Part shown: one piece after another, positions 1 through 6,439 of the stretch
How the letters are laid out: each line of letters opens with the position of its first letter
Numbering within the stretch: position 1 is the stretch's first letter
Assembly: GCA_034679345.1 (NCBI GenBank)
Contig: JAXDAY010000036.1
Location: forward strand, 1-9,527
Direction of reading: 5' to 3'
Origin: JAXDAY01 sp034679345
Lineage (GTDB): Bacteria; Eisenbacteria; RBG-16-71-46; CAIMUX01; VGJL01
Length of the DNA stretch: 9,527 bases
Notes under the pieces: model-generated
Databases searched by the model: none
The model's input: the letters and a program-made list of their open reading frames with translations, nothing else
What the model was told of the DNA's origin: nothing
Translations under genes and position numbers: made by a program

Positions 1-218
1 CCCTTTTCTTCTCTTTGTGTTGGTGTGGGTGGTGGGTGGGCCCTTCCCCCCGGCCCCGCCCCCCGCTCCATTTGTCGGAGGGGTCGCAGGGCTCGCTCAA
101 AACCCTCCCTGGGCGCGCCTACCGGCGCCGGAGTGAAGAGCCGGGACGTTTCTGCCGATTCTGCTTGAAAGGGCCCCGGAGGGGGGCTTCTGCGGGCGGG
201 AAGGAGGCGGAACCCTCG
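1..218. other. Non-coding lead-in upstream of the ABC-pil gene cluster
   Basis: No convincing gene is seen here. The frame of the downstream ATPase stays open back to about position 15, but its translation in this stretch is Arg/Pro/Gly-rich low complexity unlike an ABC N-terminus. The first 70 bases are strongly asymmetric: T/G-rich with a G-run tract at 21-40, then C-rich. A small bulged hairpin is possible at 62-83 (CCC, G bulge, CTCC / GGAG, GGG). I see no good -35/-10 pair; TTGAAA at 165-170 has no matching -10 about 17 nt downstream. The promoter of the cluster may therefore lie left of the window. Confidence 0.6.
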
Positions 219-1175
219 ATGCAGCCGATCATCGACCTGCGAGAGATCGTCAAGGCCTACCGGCGGGGGCTCTTTCAGCGCTCCGTGCCGGCGCTCCGCG
301 GCCTCACGCTGCGTGTGCAACCCGGAGAGGTCTATGCCCTGATCGGCCCAAATGGCGCCGGCAAGACCACCAGCTTCCGCGTGCTCCTGGGTCTCGTCCG
401 CCCCGATTCGGGCACGGGATCGATCCTGGGCCTGCCCCTGGGAGATCCGGAGGCGCGCCGTCGTCTTGGCTTTCTGCCCGAGACGCCCTGCATCTATCCC
501 TACCTGACGGTCGCGGAGTTCCTGCTTCTCGCCGGGAGGCTCTCGGGAGTCGCGGAGCCCCGCCGCGCCGCCTCGCGGGCGATCGAGCGCTTCGAGCTCG
601 AATCGCTTCGGGATCGCCCCCTGCGCAAACTGAGCAAGGGGCAGCTGCAGCGGGTGGGGATCGCCCAGGCGGCTCTCCACGACCCCCCGCTCTTGATCCT
701 CGATGAGCCGATGAGCGGCCTCGATCCGCTCGGCCGCGCTCAGATCCAGGACTGGATCCGTTCGCTGCGCCGCGAGGGGCGGACAGTCCTCTTCGCGAGC
801 CACGTCCTGGCAGACGTCGAAGCCCTCGCGGACCGGGTCGGGATCTTGCGCCGCGGGACGATGGCCCTCGAGGGACCGGCCGAGGAGCTGCTCCGCGGAA
901 CGGACTCGGAAACCGAGGTGGAGTTCGCGCTGCCCGAGCCGCAGGAGACGCTGATCGAGGGATTGCCTGCGAGGCTCGAGAGACGACCGGGGGTTCTTGC
1001 GGCGCGGGTGGCGAGCGGCGAGGAGACGGAAGTCTCGCGGCTGCTCTCGATGATTCTCGCGCGAGGAGGCACGATCCGATCTGTCTCCCGACGCAGACGC
1101 AGTCTCGAGAGTCTCTATGTCGAGTCGATGAGCGACCCACCGCCGCAAGCGACCGCAAGGGAGAAGGCGGCATGA
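219..1175 (+). CDS. ABC transporter ATP-binding protein, ABC-2/NosF-like, probably pilus-associated (PilH-like)
   Basis: This 318-residue cytoplasmic ATPase would power the permease encoded next to it. Visible motifs in order are Walker A GPNGAGKT (43-50), a Q-loop region GFLPETP where Glu88 stands where Gln is usual, signature LSKGQ (138-142), Walker B LLILDEP (158-164), D-loop SGLDP (166-170) and the switch His195 in ASH. The C-terminal ~95 residues after the nucleotide-binding domain form the accessory region common in ABC-2 exporter ATPases. The ATG at 219 is chosen because the protein begins in family style (MQPIIDLREIVKAY) and has an AAGGAGG-type ribosome site at 201-207. The frame is open upstream but that part is low complexity. 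The stop overlaps the permease start by 4 nt (ATGA), so the two are translationally coupled. Position just upstream of pilD-pilMNOPQ suggests the role of M. xanthus PilH; the exported substrate is unknown. Confidence 0.93.
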   Translation: MQPIIDLREIVKAYRRGLFQRSVPALRGLTLRVQPGEVYALIGPNGAGKTTSFRVLLGLVRPDSGTGSILGLPLGDPEARRRLGFLPETPCIYPYLTVAEFLLLAGRLSGVAEPRRAASRAIERFELESLRDRPLRKLSKGQLQRVGIAQAALHDPPLLILDEPMSGLDPLGRAQIQDWIRSLRREGRTVLFASHVLADVEALADRVGILRRGTMALEGPAEELLRGTDSETEVEFALPEPQETLIEGLPARLERRPGVLAARVASGEETEVSRLLSMILARGGTIRSVSRRRRSLESLYVESMSDPPPQATAREKAA

Positions 1176-1945
1176 AGCCTCTGACCGCCATCGCATGGAA
1201 CACCTTTCTCGAAGCGATCCGGGAGCGGGTCCTCTATCTGATGGTGGGCTTCGCCTGCTTCGTCTTCCTCGCCTCGCGGCTTCTTACGCCGCTTGCCCTG
1301 GGGGAGGGAAGACGCGTGACGATCGATGTGGGCCTCCTGGGTCTCTCGGTCTTCGGGCTTCTCATCGTCGTCTTCGTGGGGCACGCCCTGGTGCAGCGCG
1401 AGATCGAACGGGGAAGCGCGGTCTTCGTCTTCAGCCGGCCCGTTGGACGCGGAGCCTTCGTCGCAGGAAAGTACCTGGGCCTGGCCGCGGTCCTCGCCCT
1501 CTCGAACATCGCGATGGGCACGATCCTCATCGGGATCCTCGAGCTGTCGGGCTACCCGTGGGGCGGACCCCTCGTCGGCGCGATCCTGTTGATCCAGCTG
1601 CAGGTCTGGATCCTGGGCGCGATCGCCATCCTCTTCGCGAGCCTCTGCTCGCCGATCCTGGCCGGGCTGCTGGCCGTCGCGGCGTGGGTGATCGGCAACG
1701 CCGCCGGGAGCTTGGTCTCGCTGGCGGGCATGCTTCCGGAGTCGGGGGCGCACACAGTCCGCGCTCTTCTCTGGCTCGTCCCGCGTCTCGATCTCTTGAA
1801 CGCGACCGGCGAGGCCATCCACGGCCACGGCATCGAAGCCTCCCGCTGGCTATGGTCGATCGCCTACGCGGCGCTCTACGCCGTGGGATCGCTCTTGCTC
1901 GCCCGGATCGCCTTCTCGCGGCGCTCCCTTCTCGGGGGAGGTTGA
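1172..1945 (+). CDS. ABC-2/NosY-like ABC transporter permease, probably pilus-associated (PilI-like)
   Basis: This 257-residue integral inner-membrane protein is the likely partner of the preceding ATPase. About six hydrophobic segments are visible, near residues 17-36, 52-72, 98-123, 134-158, 161-186 and 226-248. The stretch FSRPVGRGAFVAGKYLGL (87-104), between the second and third segments, is typical of NosY/ABC-2-type permeases, which carry an 'SRPV-R--F--GKYLG' loop. The start ATG lies inside the ATPase stop (ATGA overlap) and the stop TGA shares one base with the next ATG, so all three genes are tightly coupled. I cannot tell the substrate from sequence. By position it may correspond to PilI of the Myxococcus pil locus, but a general efflux role cannot be excluded. 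Confidence 0.9.
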   Translation: MKPLTAIAWNTFLEAIRERVLYLMVGFACFVFLASRLLTPLALGEGRRVTIDVGLLGLSVFGLLIVVFVGHALVQREIERGSAVFVFSRPVGRGAFVAGKYLGLAAVLALSNIAMGTILIGILELSGYPWGGPLVGAILLIQLQVWILGAIAILFASLCSPILAGLLAVAAWVIGNAAGSLVSLAGMLPESGAHTVRALLWLVPRLDLLNATGEAIHGHGIEASRWLWSIAYAALYAVGSLLLARIAFSRRSLLGGG

Positions 1946-2607
1946 TGCGACGGGCGCTGGTCGCGGCCGTGGCGGCTCTGCTGGCCGCCGGTGCGGCATC
2001 GGAGAGGCTCTCCTCCCCCGCGCGCCGGGTGGAGGCGGCCGAAGAGCTGCGCCTCTTCCCCTCGGGCCGATTCCTCGAAACCGCGTCGCTCGGCTTCGTT
2101 CACGCCGCGGCCGATTGGACATGGTTGACCGCCGTGCAGTACTACGGCCGCCACCATCTGAGCGATCGGGACTACCCGATGGCCAATCACCTCTTCGAAG
2201 TCACCACGCGCCTCGATCCCCGCTTCCGGACGGCCTACATCTTCGGCGGTCTTGTCTTGAGCGAGGATGCGGGCGATCTGGAAGGGGCGCGGCGGCTGTT
2301 GGCTTCCGGCGCCCGGGCGAATCCCGGAGACTGGCAGATCGAGTTCCACCGCGGATTCATGGAAACGATGCGCGGCGACCGGCGAATCGGGGCGGCGCAG
2401 ATGGCGCGGGCCTCGGGGATGGCGGGAGCGGCGCCGTACACGAAGCGCATGGCGGCGCACGCCCTCTCGAAAATCGGGCGAAGAGAGGCTGCGATCCGAC
2501 TCTGGGAAGAGCTCGCGCGCGACCCCGACGAGGCGATCCGCGCGATTGCCGAGCAACGCTTGGCCGATCTGCGGCAGGCGGAGGCGGGTGCCCAGCGGCG
2601 CCGGTAG
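1945..2607 (+). CDS. TPR-like periplasmic or membrane-anchored protein in the pilus locus
   Basis: This 220-residue protein starts with a short hydrophobic segment (about 4-18, Ala/Leu/Val after MRR) that may be a signal peptide or N-terminal anchor. Helical repeats follow: a TPR-like unit around 77-110 (DYPMANHLFEVTTRLDPRFRTAY pattern), another around 111-140 and a third around 174-208 (ALSKIGRREAAIRLWEELARDPDEAIRA). The segment ADWTWLTAVQYYGRH (56-70) resembles a conserved aromatic block I recall from TPR proteins beside T4P genes in deltaproteobacteria. It would act as a protein-protein adaptor, and its place between the ABC permease and pilD points to pilus biogenesis. M. xanthus has an extra gene, pilG, with its ABC pair; whether this protein is equivalent is inference. 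The ATG overlaps the permease stop by one base. The C-terminus is Arg-rich. Confidence 0.8.
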   Translation: MRRALVAAVAALLAAGAASERLSSPARRVEAAEELRLFPSGRFLETASLGFVHAAADWTWLTAVQYYGRHHLSDRDYPMANHLFEVTTRLDPRFRTAYIFGGLVLSEDAGDLEGARRLLASGARANPGDWQIEFHRGFMETMRGDRRIGAAQMARASGMAGAAPYTKRMAAHALSKIGRREAAIRLWEELARDPDEAIRAIAEQRLADLRQAEAGAQRRR

Positions 2608-2619
2608 GAGTTGATGATG
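2605..2619 (+). promoter_or_regulatory. Ribosome binding site deciding the pilD start
   Basis: GGAG at 2607-2610 overlaps the stop TAG of the TPR gene. Three in-frame starts follow in a row: TTG 2611, ATG 2614 and ATG 2617. The spacing is 0, 3 and 6 nt respectively, so ATG 2617 fits best; ATG 2614 remains possible. Confidence 0.6.
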
Positions 2620-3426
2620 GCACATCACTGGACGTCGATCGCGCCGTGGGTCCTGCCCGTGATCGGGGCCGTCGGGCTCTGCCTGGGCAGCTTCCTGAAC
2701 GTGGTGATTCACCGCCTGCCACGCGGAGAGTCGATCGTGCGCCCACGTTCCCGATGTCCGAGATGCCGAAAGGCGATCGCGGCCTTCGACAACATCCCGG
2801 TCCTGAGCTACTTGCTGCTGCGCGGCCGCTGCCGCCACTGCGCCGAACCGATCTCGTGGCGCTACCCCGCTGTGGAGCTTGCCTCGAGCGCGATCGCGCT
2901 TTGCAGCGCCCTGCTCTCCGCCGGTCCGCTTCAGGCGCTCGTCCAGATGGCCTTCCTGCTCACGATGTTCACGATCGCCCTGATCGACCTCGACCACCGG
3001 ATCATCCCCGACGAGATCAGCCTCCCAGGGACGGTCCTCGGGGTCTTGGTCTGCCCCGCCCTCGGGATCTCGCGCTGGGAGGGGATCGTCGGCGCGGCCG
3101 CCGGCTTCGGCTTCCTTTTTCTCGTGGCCACGGCCTACCGCCGGTTGCGGGGGATCGAGGGGATGGGGGGAGGCGACCTCAAGCTGGCCGGCATGCTGGG
3201 GGCGTTCCTCGGCTGGAAGGGACTCGTCCTGACCCTCGTGCTGGGCTCGCTGGTGGGGGCCGTCGTCGGGATCGGGCTGATCGCCGCCCGCCGGGGAGGC
3301 GGCCGAACCGCCCTCCCTTACGGGACTTTCCTCGCCCCGGCGGCGGGCGTCGTGGCGCTGGCGGGCGCGCGCCTGTGGTCCTGGTATGCGGGCCTCTTCG
3401 CCTCGAATCCTGGCGGATCCTGGTAA
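2617..3426 (+). CDS. pilD: Prepilin peptidase / N-methyltransferase (PilD, GspO family)
   Basis: This 269-residue inner-membrane aspartic protease cleaves the leader of type IV prepilins and N-methylates the new N-terminus. The N-terminal part has the family hallmark GSFLNVVIHRLPRGE (24-38), then two CxxC pairs (Cys47/Cys50 in CPRC and Cys72/Cys75 in CRHC), as in the bifunctional zinc-type enzymes. Catalytic aspartates are visible in IDLDHRIIPDEI (Asp124) and in the GxGD-type motif GGGD (Asp187). The rest consists of hydrophobic segments consistent with a polytopic protein of normal family length. Because both cysteine pairs are present, methyltransferase activity is expected. The gene begins about 10 nt after the TPR gene stop and is followed by a 95-nt spacer before pilM. 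It may also serve a type II secretion system encoded elsewhere. Confidence 0.96.
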   Translation: MAHHWTSIAPWVLPVIGAVGLCLGSFLNVVIHRLPRGESIVRPRSRCPRCRKAIAAFDNIPVLSYLLLRGRCRHCAEPISWRYPAVELASSAIALCSALLSAGPLQALVQMAFLLTMFTIALIDLDHRIIPDEISLPGTVLGVLVCPALGISRWEGIVGAAAGFGFLFLVATAYRRLRGIEGMGGGDLKLAGMLGAFLGWKGLVLTLVLGSLVGAVVGIGLIAARRGGGRTALPYGTFLAPAAGVVALAGARLWSWYAGLFASNPGGSW

Positions 3427-3521
3427 ACCTTCCCCCCCGCCCGTCCGATAACAGCATTGCGAGGACCCCCGCGACGGGGGGTGCTCAATCGTGCGCGCGA
3501 GCGCCGGGTCAGGAGGTCGAG
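3427..3521 (+). other. pilD-pilM spacer with an imperfect inverted repeat
   Basis: This is the longest gap inside the cluster. It contains an inverted repeat at 3461-3486: GAG, one G/G mismatch, then ACCCCC, a six-base loop GCGACG, and the complementary GGGGGT, G, CTC. No T-run follows, so it does not look like an intrinsic terminator. A GATAAC hexamer at 3447-3452 resembles a -10 box, but no convincing -35 lies 16-18 nt upstream. The hairpin could affect mRNA stability or partly separate pilD from pilM expression; this is inference. Confidence 0.5.
3511..3516 (+). promoter_or_regulatory. Ribosome binding site for the GTG start of pilM
   Basis: A perfect AGGAGG sits 5 nt before GTG 3522. It decides the pilM start, because the frame is open for more than 1 kb upstream with no other plausible start near the conserved N-terminus. 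Confidence 0.85.
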
Positions 3522-4565
3522 GTGTTCGGCAAGGCCAAGACGACAATCGGACTCGACATCGGTTCCAGCTCGATCAAGGTCGTGCAGCTCGAGAGCCACG
3601 GGGAGGTGACGCGGCTGCTCAAGTACGGCGTGGTCGATCTCGTGCCGGAAGCGATCGTCGAGGGCGAGATCATGGACCGCCAGCTCGTGGTGGAGGCGAT
3701 CCAGAATCTCCTGGAGAAGTGCGAGATCAAAGAACGGCGCGTCGTCACGGGGATCGCGGGGCGCGGCGTGATCGTCCGCAAGATCACGATGGACCGGCTG
3801 GAGGCGAAGGACGCCCGCGAGGCGATCCACTGGGAAGCCGAGCAGTACGTGCCTTACGACATGAGCGACGTCTCCCTCGACTTCGAGATCCTCGATCCGG
3901 AGGTGGGGCCGAACCAGATGCAGGTGCTCCTCGTCGCGGCCAAGAAGGAGCTGATCAACACCCACCTCGACCTGATCCGCGACGCCGGGCTGCGCCCGTC
4001 GGTCATCGACATCAACTCCTTCGCGGTCCTGAACGCGGCCGAGCTGAACTACGACTTCTTGCGCGACGAGGTCGTCGCGCTCGTCAACGTCGGCGCCGAG
4101 CTCACAAACGTCAATATCGTGCGCGGCGGCGTGCCCCTGTATGCCCAGGACCTCGCCATCGGAGGCAACAGCCTCATCGAGAGCATCCAGAAGCGCTACT
4201 CCGTCAGCCGGGAGGAGGCGGTCGCGGCCAGCCTCGCCGGCCGCGGTTCGAGCATCGAGGTGCTTCCCGTGGTGCAATCGTTCGGCGATGAGCTGGGGAT
4301 CGGGATCGAGCGGAGCGTCGCCACCCTGAAGTCGAACGGCGACACCGAGACGATCGGAAGAATCCTCCTCTCGGGCGGGGGTGCCCGAATTGAAGGACTC
4401 CCGCAGGTGCTCGCGGAACGCCAGAAGGTCCCTGTCGATGTGATCGATCCCTTGCGCAGGATCGAGTTCGCGCCCGAGGCGTTCGGCGATCAGGACCCCA
4501 GAACCGCCGGGCCGCAGCTCACGGTCGGAATCGGACTGGCCCTGAGAAAGGGGCAATCCAAGTGA
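3522..4565 (+). CDS. pilM: Type IV pilus assembly ATPase-like protein PilM
   Basis: This 347-residue cytoplasmic actin/FtsA-fold protein binds the N-terminal tail of PilN and forms the cytoplasmic ring of the pilus alignment complex. Visible motifs are the first phosphate loop GLDIGSSSIKVVQL (10-23), the block HWEAEQYVPYDM (103-114) characteristic of PilM, a second nucleotide-binding strand ALVNVGAELTNVNIV (186-200) and the adenosine motif LLSGGGARIEGL (282-293). Length matches usual PilM proteins. The GTG start is supported by AGGAGG 5 nt upstream and by the family-like beginning (VFGKAKTTIGLDIG). The frame remains open to about 2115 upstream, but that is a shadow over the TPR and pilD genes. 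The stop overlaps pilN in a GTGA arrangement (4 nt), indicating coupled translation with its binding partner. Confidence 0.97.
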   Translation: MFGKAKTTIGLDIGSSSIKVVQLESHGEVTRLLKYGVVDLVPEAIVEGEIMDRQLVVEAIQNLLEKCEIKERRVVTGIAGRGVIVRKITMDRLEAKDAREAIHWEAEQYVPYDMSDVSLDFEILDPEVGPNQMQVLLVAAKKELINTHLDLIRDAGLRPSVIDINSFAVLNAAELNYDFLRDEVVALVNVGAELTNVNIVRGGVPLYAQDLAIGGNSLIESIQKRYSVSREEAVAASLAGRGSSIEVLPVVQSFGDELGIGIERSVATLKSNGDTETIGRILLSGGGARIEGLPQVLAERQKVPVDVIDPLRRIEFAPEAFGDQDPRTAGPQLTVGIGLALRKGQSK

Positions 4566-5119
4566 TCCAGATCAATCTCGTCCCATTGGAGGAGCGGGAC
4601 TCGCAGCCTCGGGCCGGGGTCGCCCTGCCGGGAGGCGGCTTCTGGGTTCCGCTCGTGCTGGCCCTTGCGGTTCTAGTTCCGCTGGTTGGCCTGGGCACCA
4701 TGCAGCAGTTCAAGATCTCGGGTCTGAAGTCGGACATCGCGCGAGCTGAGGACGAAACGCGTCGGCTCCGCCCGCAGATCGAGCGGATCCAGGCGATCGA
4801 GCGGAGTCGTGCGGAGATCCAGCAACGCCTGATCACGGTTCAGGGGCTGGTGCGCGATCGCTATCTCCCGGTCCAGGTGATGGACGAGCTCGCCGTGCAG
4901 ACTCCGGACCATCTCTGGCTCACCAAGTTCTCCCAGACGGCCACGGGAGAGCTGGAGCTGGAGGGGCTGACGTTCTCGAATCTGCTCGTCGCCGAGCTCA
5001 TGAACCAGATGGAAGAGTCGGACATCTTCGAGGGGGTCGCGCTTAGCACGGCCGAGCGGGACAAGCTGGGGAACAACAAGCTGGTCCGCTTCGTGCTCAC
5101 CTCGAAGATCAAGCCCTAG
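4562..5119 (+). CDS. pilN: Type IV pilus inner-membrane protein PilN
   Basis: This 185-residue bitopic inner-membrane protein pairs with PilO. Its cytoplasmic tail begins MIQINLVPLEERD; the INLVP element (3-8) is the conserved PilM-docking motif (INLLP in other bacteria). One transmembrane helix follows at about 27-46, then a heptad-like charged stretch at about 50-97 consistent with a coiled coil (DIARAEDETRRLRPQIERIQ), and a periplasmic PilN-type alpha/beta domain at about 100-185 (LWLTKFSQTATGELELEGLTFS). The GTG start lies within the pilM stop (GTGA), and its ribosome site would fall within the end of pilM. The 29-nt gap to pilO holds that gene's own ribosome site. Length is typical for the family. 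Confidence 0.95.
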   Translation: MIQINLVPLEERDSQPRAGVALPGGGFWVPLVLALAVLVPLVGLGTMQQFKISGLKSDIARAEDETRRLRPQIERIQAIERSRAEIQQRLITVQGLVRDRYLPVQVMDELAVQTPDHLWLTKFSQTATGELELEGLTFSNLLVAELMNQMEESDIFEGVALSTAERDKLGNNKLVRFVLTSKIKP

Positions 5120-5134
5120 TCGAACGGCCGGGCG

Positions 5135-5140
5135 AGGAGG
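5135..5140 (+). promoter_or_regulatory. Ribosome binding site for the GTG start of pilO
   Basis: AGGAGG lies 8 nt before GTG 5149 in the short pilN-pilO gap, fixing the pilO start at this non-ATG codon. Confidence 0.8.
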
Positions 5141-5148
5141 GAACCTCC

Positions 5149-5841
5149 GTGGCGCTCCAACTGCGTGATTCGAAGACTCAGAAGATCATCCTCGTGACGG
5201 TCCTCGGGGGAGCTCTTCTGTATGTCTATTTCCTGACCACGCTATTTCCGTTCACGTACAAGGCGGGGGCCGCTGAGCTACAGGAGCTCTCCGGTCGCTA
5301 CGAGACGCTCAACCGGGACCTGATCAAGGCGAAGCAGACGATTCATTCTCTGGCTTACCTTGAGAAGGAGCACGAGCTGCTCACCTCGCGTTGGGACGCC
5401 GCGCAACGTCTCTTGCCGGACACGGACGAGACCGCCTCCCTGCTCCGGGCGATGACGTTGCTGGGGGAGCAGTCGGGAGTGGAGTTCCTCCTGTTCCGGC
5501 CGGGCGGCGCTCACCCGCTGCAGTACTACACCGAGTACCCGGTCGAGGTGAAAGTCGCCGGAGGCTATCACGAGGTGGGGGCGTTCCTGGGCGAGGTGGC
5601 CAACATGGAGCGGATCGTCACGGTGGGGGGGCTGAAGCTCGAGACCGCCGGCGAGCGCGAGAACGACACCAAGGGATCCGCCGTCGCCGCTTTCACCGCC
5701 ACCACCTACACGCTCGGCGGAAGCGGAGTGCCTCCCGAGGAAGTGGCTTCGGCCGGAGGCTCGAGCGACAAGTTGGCCGAGGCGAAGGAGATCACGCGCA
5801 AGCTCAAGGCGAAGCAGAGGGGAGGATCCAGCAATGAGTAG
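5149..5841 (+). CDS. pilO: Type IV pilus inner-membrane protein PilO
   Basis: This 230-residue bitopic inner-membrane protein forms a heterodimer with PilN and connects to PilP in the periplasm. Visible parts in order are a short cytoplasmic tail (1-11), one transmembrane helix at about 12-34, a charged likely coiled coil at about 40-85 (ELQELSGRYETLNRDLIKAK), and the ferredoxin-like PilO domain at about 90-195. The signature YPVEVKVAGGYHEVGAFLGEVANMERIVTV (129 onward) is the best match to the PilO family. The tail from about 196 is Gly/Ser/Glu/Lys-rich and probably disordered. The GTG start is backed by AGGAGG at 5135-5140. The stop overlaps the pilP start by 8 nt. Confidence 0.95.
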   Translation: MALQLRDSKTQKIILVTVLGGALLYVYFLTTLFPFTYKAGAAELQELSGRYETLNRDLIKAKQTIHSLAYLEKEHELLTSRWDAAQRLLPDTDETASLLRAMTLLGEQSGVEFLLFRPGGAHPLQYYTEYPVEVKVAGGYHEVGAFLGEVANMERIVTVGGLKLETAGERENDTKGSAVAAFTATTYTLGGSGVPPEEVASAGGSSDKLAEAKEITRKLKAKQRGGSSNE

Positions 5842-6439
5842 CTGGAAGCGCGATTCTTCAATTATGGTCGCCGTCCTCGCCTTGGCCCTATCGACGTTCG
5901 GATGCGGGCAGAAGTCGCTGGATTCGACCGAGGATGCCAGCACTCCCGCGAAGAACCCTGATCGCACGAAGAGCCGAGCGGAGGAGACGTCGCGTCCGAC
6001 CGTGGTCCATGCCGGCATGGGCGGGGGGATCCTCCCCGCGGCCGCTTCCGCGGCTTCGGACTCGAGCCAGATGATGGAGGATTTGCTCCTTACGCCCGAG
6101 TCTTACTACTACGAGAGCGTCGGGCGTCGCGATCTCTTCGAGTCGCTCGTCTCGGATGACTATCGGGACGCGAATCCGACGCAGAAACCCGCCAGCGCAG
6201 AGCTCACGGTCGTGGGAATCCTCTGGGGAGAGCGGGATCGATTTGCCCTGGTGGAGACGGCACAGGGCCGCAGCAGAGTCCTGCGCGAAGGGGACCGCCT
6301 TGGTGATGGAACCGTGGTGCGGGTTCTTCCCGACCGCGTGATCATTCATGTGACTGAATACGGGGGGTCGCGGACCGTCACGCTGCCTCTCGTCGAGGGA
6401 GGGGGATTCGATGAGAGTCCAAACGCCCGCCGGCGCTAG
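5834..6439 (+). CDS. pilP: Type IV pilus assembly protein PilP, probable lipoprotein
   Basis: This 201-residue periplasmic linker protein connects PilN/PilO to the secretin PilQ. The N-terminus has a signal-like segment (10-22) ending at Cys24 in LSTFGCGQ. That is compatible with a lipoprotein, though the residues before Cys are not a textbook lipobox (Thr at -3, Phe at -2). A flexible Ser/Ala/Thr-rich stretch follows (about 25-85), then the PilP hallmark SVGRRDLFESL (95-105; usually RDPF). The compact beta-rich domain at 121-190 contains ELTVVGILWGERDRFALVE, REGDRLGDGTVVRVLPDRVIIHV and RTVTLPL, the standard PilP/secretin-interaction fold. ATG 5834 has GGAGG at 5821-5825 and overlaps the pilO stop. 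Its 3' end overlaps pilQ by 29 nt. Confidence 0.93.
   Translation: MSSWKRDSSIMVAVLALALSTFGCGQKSLDSTEDASTPAKNPDRTKSRAEETSRPTVVHAGMGGGILPAAASAASDSSQMMEDLLLTPESYYYESVGRRDLFESLVSDDYRDANPTQKPASAELTVVGILWGERDRFALVETAQGRSRVLREGDRLGDGTVVRVLPDRVIIHVTEYGGSRTVTLPLVEGGGFDESPNARRR

Noticed and set aside
15..218. N-terminal extension of the ABC ATPase in the same open frame
   Set aside because: The translation is low-complexity Arg/Pro/Gly sequence, the TTG at 15 has no ribosome site, and the family-like protein begins at ATG 219 with a good ribosome site.
1195..1944. Upstream extension of the TPR protein frame
   Set aside because: It overlaps the well-supported permease in another frame and is Arg/Pro-rich; the ATG at 1945, overlapping the permease stop, begins a signal-like segment.
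2115..3521. Upstream part of the frame containing pilM (possible fusion)
   Set aside because: The stretch overlaps the TPR and pilD genes in another frame and reads as low-complexity Arg/Pro/Gly. PilM starts at GTG 3522 with a perfect AGGAGG.
1876..3546. Long open frame (556 codons) on the minus strand
   Set aside because: It is antisense to the TPR and pilD genes, has Arg/Pro/Gly-rich composition and no recognisable domain; long antisense frames are expected in GC-rich coding DNA.
3318..4556. Minus-strand open frame of 412 codons
   Set aside because: It mirrors pilM; the product is Asp/His/Leu-rich shadow sequence without motifs.
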